Source: Streptomyces sp. MUM 178J (GTDB taxonomy: Bacteria > Actinomycetota > Actinomycetes > Streptomycetales > Streptomycetaceae). From it: a stretch of 36,461 nucleotides of DNA. The notes under the pieces are model-generated. The model searched no databases. It saw only the letters and a list, made by a program, of their open reading frames with translations, and was not told where the DNA came from. This document shows positions 31,736-36,461 of the stretch, piece by piece. Made by a program: the position numbers and the translations under genes. How positions within the stretch are numbered: position 1 is the stretch's first letter; every line of letters begins with the position of its first letter. The stretch lies in NCBI RefSeq assembly GCF_022414575.1, contig NZ_JADWYQ010000058.1, positions 1 to 36,461 of the forward strand, written 5' to 3'.

Positions 31736-32050
31736 ATGATGACGTCAGTCGACACTGAACTGATTCGGGTGCTGGCCGACCCGCTCAGGCTCCGGATCGT
31801 GACCCTCCTCGCCCGCGAGACGCTCTGCACGACGCACCTCGTCGAGGAGACGGGCGCGCGGCAGACGAATCTCTCCAACCATCTGAAGGTGCTGCGCGAG
31901 GCCGGGGTCGTGGAGACCGAGCCATGCGGCCGGTTCACCTACTACCGGCTCCGTCCGGACGTCATCGCCTCCCTCGCCGGCCAGTTCACCGATCTCGCGG
32001 AGACCGCGCGCGCCACCGCCGCGGCGAACCTGAAGCGGTCCTGCCCCTGA
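31736..32050 (+). CDS. arsR: ArsR-family arsenic-responsive repressor
   Basis: The 104-residue winged-helix repressor begins MMTSVDTELIRVLADPLRLR. The recognition helix region is ETGARQTNLSNHLKVLREAG, with the Cys in TLCTTHLVEE near the metal-sensing helix and a further CGRF Cys that may help bind As(III). The ATG at 31736 is adjacent to the next in-frame ATG (31739). It is followed by the aquaporin gene after 43 bases and should repress both this operon and arsC. Confidence 0.92.
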   Translation: MMTSVDTELIRVLADPLRLRIVTLLARETLCTTHLVEETGARQTNLSNHLKVLREAGVVETEPCGRFTYYRLRPDVIASLAGQFTDLAETARATAAANLKRSCP

Positions 32051-32093
32051 TCCCCGCGCGCCGTCGCCCGCACCCGCCACCGAGGAGACCCCT

Positions 32094-32915
32094 GTGACCG
32101 CCAGCCCCGAGACCGCGGCGGAAAACGCCATACGCCCTGCCCCGCCGCAGCCCGCCGCTGGCACGGACCCGGCCCGCGCTCCGCTGGCCGCGCGGGCCGC
32201 GGCGGAGTTCACCGGGACCGCGGCCCTGGTCGCGGTCGTGGTGGGCTCCGGCATCCAGGCCACTCGGCTCAGCCAGGACGTCGGCCTGCAACTGCTGGCC
32301 AACTCCACCGCCACCGTCTTCGGCCTGGGCGTCCTGATCGCCCTACTCGGACCGGTGTCCGGGGCGCACTTCAACCCGGCCGTCACCCTGGCCGAGTGGT
32401 GGACCTCCCGCCGCGGCGGCGCCGGAGTCACCGCCCATGAGGCCGTCGTGTACCTCCCCGCGCAGATCCTGGGCGGGATCGCGGGCGCGGTGCTGGCCGA
32501 CGCCATGTTCGGCGAGCCGCTGGTGAAGTGGTCCACACACGACCGTTCGGCCGGGCACCTGCTGCTCGGCGAGGTGGTCGCCACGGCCGGACTGATTCTG
32601 CTGATCTTCGGCCTCGCGCGCACGGACCGGCTGCGCTTCGCCCCGGTCGCCGTCGCCTCGTACATCGGCGCGGCCTACTGGTTCACCTCGTCCACGTCGT
32701 TCGCGAACCCCGCGGTGACGGTCGGCCGGGCGTTCACGGACACCTTCGCGGGCATCGCCCCCGCCTCCGTACCCGCGTTCATCGCCGCCCAACTCGTCGG
32801 CGCCGCCGCAGGCCTGGCCCTGGTCGCCGCCATCTTCGTACGCGCCAAGGCCGCGGCCCCCCGAGCGACCGCGACCGGGGCCGGGGGTCCCCTCCCCCCG
32901 CCGCCGCGGCCGTGA
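32094..32915 (+). CDS. aqpS: MIP-family aquaglyceroporin (AqpS-like arsenite channel)
   Basis: The 273-residue channel has six helices and two NPA pore loops, FN94PAVT (GAHFNPAVTLAEWW) and AN205PAVT (TSFANPAVTVGRAF). In ars operons such channels replace the ArsB/Acr3 pump: arsenate is reduced by ArsC and the arsenite flows out through the channel, as described for AqpS of Sinorhizobium meliloti. The Ala/Pro-rich N-terminus (about 30 residues) may be disordered. GTG start after GAGGAGACC. The pairing with ArsR and divergent ArsC supports this role; the symbol is by analogy. Confidence 0.85.
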   Translation: MTASPETAAENAIRPAPPQPAAGTDPARAPLAARAAAEFTGTAALVAVVVGSGIQATRLSQDVGLQLLANSTATVFGLGVLIALLGPVSGAHFNPAVTLAEWWTSRRGGAGVTAHEAVVYLPAQILGGIAGAVLADAMFGEPLVKWSTHDRSAGHLLLGEVVATAGLILLIFGLARTDRLRFAPVAVASYIGAAYWFTSSTSFANPAVTVGRAFTDTFAGIAPASVPAFIAAQLVGAAAGLALVAAIFVRAKAAAPRATATGAGGPLPPPPRP

Positions 32916-32950
32916 CCGGCGCGCCCCCTGGGCGCCTTCCGGGCGAATCC

Positions 32951-32983
32951 GCGCCCCGCCACTGGACTCCAGCGGCGGGGCGC
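32951..32983 (+). terminator. Terminator after the aquaporin gene
   Basis: A long near-perfect hairpin, GCGCCCCGCC and GGCGGGGCGC enclosing CTGGA-C-TCCAG, 36 bases after the aqpS stop. It ends the arsR-aqpS transcript. Confidence 0.75.
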
Positions 32984-33078
32984 ACTGCTGCCCGACGGAC
33001 GGCCCGCGAGCGACCGACCTGCACCGATCGTCCGTGAGTATGCTTTGACCAATCGGTGACCAACGGGGGTAGGTAGCT

Positions 33079-33762
33079 GTGATCCGCACAATTGTTGTGG
33101 ATGACGAGTCGATGACTCGTTCGGCTCTGGCCGGCATTCTGAGAGCGGAACCGGACATGGAGGTCGTCGCGGACTGCGACCGTGCAGAAGCGGTCGCCCG
33201 GATCAGAGGCTACGAACCCGATGTGGTGCTCTTCGGCTTTGTGATGCCGCCGTCGGACGGCTTCTCCGTCCTCGCCGAGATGCGCACCATTCCCAACCGG
33301 CCGGCGGTGGCGGTGCTCACAGCCTTCGACGATGAGGAGCATGTCTCGGCCGCACTGCGGCTCGGGGCCGACGGGTTCCTGCTCAAGGACATGGCCCCGG
33401 AACAACTCGTCCACTCGGTCCGGATCCTCGCGGGCGGTGGGGGAGTTCTCGCGCCCGTGGTCGGGCGCCAGGTCATCGACGGCTACTTGGCGGCCCGGGG
33501 AGGCCGGGGCGACCAGGACCTCCTCACCGCTCTGACCTCCCGGGAGCGGGACGTACTGGACTGCCTGACGGACGGCCTGTCCAATCAGGAGATCGCCGCG
33601 CGGCTGCACATGGGTGTCAGCACGGTCAAGGAGCACGTCAGCGCCATCCTGCTCAAGCTGAAGGTCAGCAACCGCGTGCAGGCGGCATTGCTCGCCCAGC
33701 GCATCGAGCTGAGCAGCGCCGGGGCCGGGGGAGCGGCCCCGGGGCGGGAAGCCGCCGGCTGA
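33079..33762 (+). CDS. LuxR-type response regulator lacking the phospho-acceptor aspartate
   Basis: The 227-residue NarL-family protein has an N-terminal receiver domain with D8/D9/E10, T81 and K103, and a C-terminal LuxR helix-turn-helix (LTSRERDVLDCLTDGLSNQE, then GVSTVKEHVSAILLKL). The phospho-acceptor position is Gly53 (PDVVLFGFVMPPSDG), encoded GGC where family members have Asp (GAC or GAT). It is therefore probably an atypical receiver active without phosphorylation. GTG start with GGGGGTAGG upstream; TTGACC at 33045-33050 could be a -35. No kinase gene is adjacent. Confidence 0.88.
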   Translation: MIRTIVVDDESMTRSALAGILRAEPDMEVVADCDRAEAVARIRGYEPDVVLFGFVMPPSDGFSVLAEMRTIPNRPAVAVLTAFDDEEHVSAALRLGADGFLLKDMAPEQLVHSVRILAGGGGVLAPVVGRQVIDGYLAARGGRGDQDLLTALTSRERDVLDCLTDGLSNQEIAARLHMGVSTVKEHVSAILLKLKVSNRVQAALLAQRIELSSAGAGGAAPGREAAG

Positions 33763-33765
33763 GGC

Positions 33766-33820
33766 CGCCCCGCCTTCCGCCCCGCCTTCCACTCCGCCTT
33801 CCACCCGCCTTCCACCCGGG
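33766..33820. repeat. CCGCCTTCC degenerate tandem repeat
   Basis: Four to five imperfect copies of CCGCCTTCC, with CAC, GC or ACT spacers, immediately follow the response-regulator stop. No gene is present; the role is unknown. Confidence 0.6.
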
Positions 33821-33849
33821 CCGTCCCGTCCCCCGCCGCGGGAAACCAC

Positions 33850-33895
33850 TTGCCGTGATGGACAGCAGTTTGCTTATACTTTCCGATATGGAAAG
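33850..33895 (+). promoter_or_regulatory. Promoter with palindromic operator overlapping the start codon
   Basis: TTGCCG (33850-33855) and TATACT (33875-33880) make a possible promoter, though the 19-base spacing is long. A perfect palindrome, CTTTCC-GATAT-GGAAAG (33879-33895), overlaps the -10 and includes the ATG at 33888. A start point some 7-8 bases after TATACT would give a leaderless message. The downstream winged-helix protein is the likely binder, giving autoregulation. Confidence 0.5.
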
Positions 33896-34367
33896 CAATT
33901 CGCCCTCATCGACCTCCTCCGGCCTGCCCGACGCCGAGGCGGCTCGTCGCGCGCTGGGCGAAGCGGCCGCCTCCAGGGCGCGCGTCGCCGACAGCGTGTC
34001 GAGCCCCTGGTGGTTCCACAGTGGCCTCGGGCTCGCCTTCACGCTCGTCTGCGCATCCATCAGCCTGCGGTGGGCGGACTGGGCGATGGGGCCGTTCGTC
34101 CTGGCGGTCCTGGGGCTCGGCTGGGCTCTCAAGCGGAGCAGCGGCGTCTCCTTCGACCGCTACACGAGCACCCCCGACGCGGCCCGGATCTTCGGGGCGT
34201 ACCTGCTGGCCTGCCTGGCGCTCGTGGCATCCGGCATGACGCTGGAGTGGGGCTTCGGCGTCCGCTGGGCCGTGGCCTGCGCGGGCCTGGTCACCGGTGT
34301 GCTCACCGTGGTGACGGGGTACCGCATCGATGCGACCACGCGTCGCGAACTGCGGGCGGGCCGGTGA
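33888..34367 (+). CDS. Four-helix membrane protein coupled to a winged-helix regulator
   Basis: The 159-residue protein has four hydrophobic segments after a Ser/Ala/Arg-rich N-terminus: GLGLAFTLVCASISL, FVLAVLGLGWAL, IFGAYLLACLALVASG and WAVACAGLVTGVLTVVTGY. No domain is recognised. I chose the ATG at 33888 because a -10-like TATACT lies just upstream; a longer frame begins at 33855. Its stop overlaps the start of the next gene (GTGA). Such pairs of small membrane protein and winged-helix regulator are common in Streptomyces; the function is unknown. Confidence 0.7.
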   Translation: MESNSPSSTSSGLPDAEAARRALGEAAASRARVADSVSSPWWFHSGLGLAFTLVCASISLRWADWAMGPFVLAVLGLGWALKRSSGVSFDRYTSTPDAARIFGAYLLACLALVASGMTLEWGFGVRWAVACAGLVTGVLTVVTGYRIDATTRRELRAGR

Positions 34368-34696
34368 ACGAACCCCACTACGACGCGGTGATCCATGCAC
34401 CGAACCGGCTCCAGATCTGCTCCATGCTGGCAGCCGTCGACAGCATGGAGTTCTCCCGGGTGCGCGAGAGCCTCGGGGTGAGCGATTCCGTCCTCAGCAA
34501 GCACCTCAAAGTGCTGGAGCGGGCCGGGTACGTGGAGATCACCAAGGCGCGGGGGGCGTCGTACCCCCGTACCTGGATAGCGCTGACCCATGACGGCCGG
34601 CGTGCCCTGGCAGGGCATATCGCGGAACTCCGCCGCATCGTCGACCTCGCGTACGCCCCCTCGATCGATGACGGGAAGGCGCCGCCGCCCGACTGA
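34364..34696 (+). CDS. Winged-helix transcriptional regulator (HTH_34/MarR-like)
   Basis: The 110-residue protein begins VNEPHYDAVIHAPNRLQICS. The DNA-binding region is VRESLGVSDSVLSKHLKVLE followed by the wing AGYVEITKARGASYPRTWIALT. It is a compact, single-domain regulator without an obvious sensor. The GTG at 34364 overlaps the membrane gene's stop. The palindrome over that gene's start suggests it represses its own operon (inference). Confidence 0.85.
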   Translation: MNEPHYDAVIHAPNRLQICSMLAAVDSMEFSRVRESLGVSDSVLSKHLKVLERAGYVEITKARGASYPRTWIALTHDGRRALAGHIAELRRIVDLAYAPSIDDGKAPPPD

Positions 34697-34768
34697 TCGC
34701 CTCCGACCGCGGACGCGCCCGTCCCGCCCACACCCGTTCTGTCCGGTCATTGCCTTGAGAGGTTTCGC

Positions 34769-35686
34769 TTGACCACCGAGACCCGGTATGCCCCGGCCGC
34801 TTCCTCGCGCCCGCTCGACAAACCATGGCTGCCATGGGCCGGAGCGCCGTCGACCAGAGACCTCGTCTGCTGGTACGGAATGTGGCTGGTGTTCGCCTAT
34901 TCGTTCGCCATGTGGCCGTTGCGGCCCTGGCTCATCGGCTCCCATCCGGTGCAGCTGGAAGTGCTGACGGGCACCCAGACGGCCATGACCGTAGCGGGCG
35001 CAGCCGCGCGAGTCGGGGACACCCCGCTGCTGCTCGCCTTCGCCGCGGGCGTCTTCGGGATGATGAAGTTCACATGGGTGTTCTGGTGGGCGGGCCGCCT
35101 CTGGGGCGGCAATGTCGTGGGGCTGCTCACCGGCCCGCCCGGCCCTGCGGCCGAAGGGGCCGGCAAGGCGCCCGCCGGGTCCACGGCGGTCGGCAAGGCA
35201 CCGGCCGGGCCCACGGCAGAGACCTCGGCAGGGACGCCCGGCGATGAGTTCGCGGCACCCGAGGCGAACAACGGGGCGCCCAGGACCGGCCAGCCGGGCG
35301 GCGGCAACGCCAGGAACCGGAAGCTCGTCGCCGCCGCGGTCGTCCTCGCTCCGCTGCCCCTCATCCCCGGGCCGCTGGCGTTCGCTTCAGCGGGCTGGGC
35401 GGGCATGGGGCTGTGGGCGTTCCTCGGCCTCAACGCCGTCGGCGCCGCGGTGTGGGCAGGCATGTTCACCCTCCTCGGGCACGCCATCGGGCAACCTGCG
35501 GTCGATCTGGCGGAGACCATCACCGACCACGCAGTCTGGGTCTCCCTCGCCGTCATCGCAGGGATGTTCCTGCTCCGTGCAATGCAGAGCCGCCGTGCCC
35601 TGGCCCGAATCCTCATCGCGGCCGCGTGGACGACACTGTTCGTATGGATCGCATCCCGCAAGTTCCGATGGGAACCCCGCACTTGA
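34769..35686 (+). CDS. DedA/VTT-like membrane protein
   Basis: The 305-residue protein has several membrane helices and a Gly/Ala/Pro-rich cytoplasmic insert (about residues 130-185). The segment PLPLIPGPLAFASAGWAGMG plus FLGLNAVGAAVWAGMFTLLG resembles the re-entrant loop and following helix of the DedA/SNARE-associated (VTT) family, whose members flip lipids or support membrane homeostasis. The TTG at 34769 has GAGAGG upstream. The insert makes it longer than typical DedA proteins (about 200-220 residues), so the family call is moderate. Confidence 0.65.
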   Translation: MTTETRYAPAASSRPLDKPWLPWAGAPSTRDLVCWYGMWLVFAYSFAMWPLRPWLIGSHPVQLEVLTGTQTAMTVAGAAARVGDTPLLLAFAAGVFGMMKFTWVFWWAGRLWGGNVVGLLTGPPGPAAEGAGKAPAGSTAVGKAPAGPTAETSAGTPGDEFAAPEANNGAPRTGQPGGGNARNRKLVAAAVVLAPLPLIPGPLAFASAGWAGMGLWAFLGLNAVGAAVWAGMFTLLGHAIGQPAVDLAETITDHAVWVSLAVIAGMFLLRAMQSRRALARILIAAAWTTLFVWIASRKFRWEPRT

Positions 35687-35700
35687 CCGGGGGCAACGAC

Positions 35701-35901
35701 GTGGAACGGGGTCAACGCGTCGAGCGTCTCGAAGACCGCCTCCTCGCGCTGGAACAGGGCCGGGCAACGGGCCATGAGGACCCCCGCCTCCTTGCCAGAA
35801 CCACCCTGCGAACTCCCGAGTCGGCAGCTGTGGCAACGCGCCTGACCGCCTTGCCCACGCAGTACGGTTGCGGTTCGGACTGGCCTGCCTGGAAGGCGTG
35901 A
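35701..35901 (+). pseudogene. Small reading frame, probably the start of a disrupted gene
   Basis: A GTG at 35701 follows CGGGGGCAACGAC and gives 66 residues, VERGQRVERLEDRLLALEQG in front, a short coiled-coil-like start, then low-complexity sequence. It lies 15 bases after the DedA-like gene and runs into transposase sequence. I do not recognise the protein. It may be a small real gene or the front of one cut by the insertion. Confidence 0.3.
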
Positions 35902-35914
35902 GCAGGTTCGCGTG

Positions 35915-36150
35915 AGGTCCTTGATCCAGATCATCGAGGCGCGAAGGCGGGGGCCGACGAGGTAGCTCCCCGAGGTCTTGTCGAAGCGGGCGACGATGCC
36001 CCGCCATGCCTTCATCCTGTTGATCGCACGTTCTACGGTGTTCCGCTCCTTGTAGAAGTCGCCATCGTGGCTGACGGGCCGGCTGCCCTTGCTGCCCTGC
36101 TTCCGGTTGGCGGCCTGGGTCCTTCTTCTACGGCCCCGGGTTCCGATGCG
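35915..36150 (-). pseudogene. C-terminal fragment of an IS5-family transposase
   Basis: Read on the - strand the sequence gives RTQAANRKQGSKGSRPVSHD, then DFYKERNTVERAINRMKAWR and GIVARFDKTSGSYLVGPRLR. This is the C-terminal end of IS5-group DDE transposases, including the catalytic Glu in the ERNTVER helix. The N-terminal catalytic part is absent upstream. The element is therefore a dead remnant. Confidence 0.82.
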
Positions 36151-36164
36151 CGCCGGCTTTCGTG

Positions 36165-36373
36165 AGCCTCCACCTCATCCATGGCGGTTCACGCAGCACC
36201 GAAGCGATCGAACTGACCGTCCCCCGAGATCCGCCACCTGCTCGGCACTCTTCTGAACCCACCAAGCGCATCTCTGCGCAGGATGCTGCACTGGTCAACC
36301 TGGCGCAGACGACACCAGGCCCCGGCCCACCGCAACCACTACCAGCGGCGACTCACCAGCCCCTCAACCGGAT
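36165..36373 (+). pseudogene. Frameshifted C-terminal fragment of a second transposase
   Basis: The + strand reads TEAIELTVP in one frame and, after one extra C in CCCCC near 36221-36225, EIRHLLGTLLNPPSASLRRM followed by LHWSTWRRRHQ and HRNHYQRR. This matches the C-terminal end of IS701-like/DDE-endonuclease transposases common in Streptomyces. Only the tail is left and it is frameshifted. Bases 36374-36461 show nothing assignable. Confidence 0.65.
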
Positions 36374-36461
36374 AGATCACGAAGTCGCACTGGAGTCAAC
36401 ACCGTTGACTTTGGCCTGTCGGTGATGTGTCAAGGGGGGTTGAACGACGCAACGGAACTCC

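Noticed and set aside
33780..33840. Terminator after the 33079 regulator
   Set aside because: The CCGCCTTCC repeats do not form a convincing hairpin.

Overview
High-GC, strongly actinobacterial DNA. The gene order FhaA-FhaB-PstP-FtsW/RodA-PbpA-PknB, followed by class E sortases, TrpG/PabA, a DUF881 protein, CrgA, rhomboid, cyclophilin and a DUF5324 protein, is the conserved core next to oriC in Streptomyces and close relatives. Streptomyces-type intergenic repeats and GTG/TTG starts agree with this. Species cannot be fixed from the sequence.

Region 1 (1-7.8 kb, + strand) is one tightly packed cell-wall growth and Ser/Thr phosphorylation operon. It has two FHA proteins, the PstP phosphatase, an FtsW/RodA glycosyltransferase, its PbpA transpeptidase partner, and the PASTA kinase PknB. 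Region 2 (7.9-15.9 kb) carries, on the - strand, three class E sortases, a TrpG/PabA-type glutaminase, a one-TM protein and a DUF881 protein. Divergent crgA (+) follows, then a DnaA-box-rich gap, rhomboid (-), cyclophilin (-) and a DUF5324 gene (+).

Region 3 (16.0-30.9 kb) looks like a compact biosynthetic gene cluster inserted into this core. It is not a classical NRPS or PKS cluster. Its left arm has a divergent NAD(P)-binding oxidoreductase (-) and an operon of ATP-grasp ligase, MFS exporter and a two-subunit transketolase. An 883-bp repeat-rich gap and an orphan NarL-type response regulator (-) sit in the middle. The right arm is an operon of membrane desaturase/hydroxylase-like protein, class V aminotransferase-fold PLP enzyme, second ATP-grasp enzyme, second MFS exporter, divergent aspartokinase, and an odd metallo-beta-lactamase-fold protein. 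Both operons begin downstream of near-identical promoter-region copies (about 17149-17260 and 23504-23611), so they are probably one regulon. My reading, which is inference, is a small peptide or modified amino acid built from an aspartate-derived, transketolase-extended unit, joined by ATP-grasp ligation and exported by MFS pumps.

Region 4 (30.9-36.5 kb) is accessory. It holds a decayed WD40 gene, an arsenic module (arsC divergent from arsR-aqpS), a response regulator lacking its phospho-acceptor Asp, a membrane protein/winged-helix regulator pair with an operator over its own start, a DedA-like membrane protein, and fragments of two different transposases at the right edge. This region and the cluster next to it look like a site of gene acquisition.
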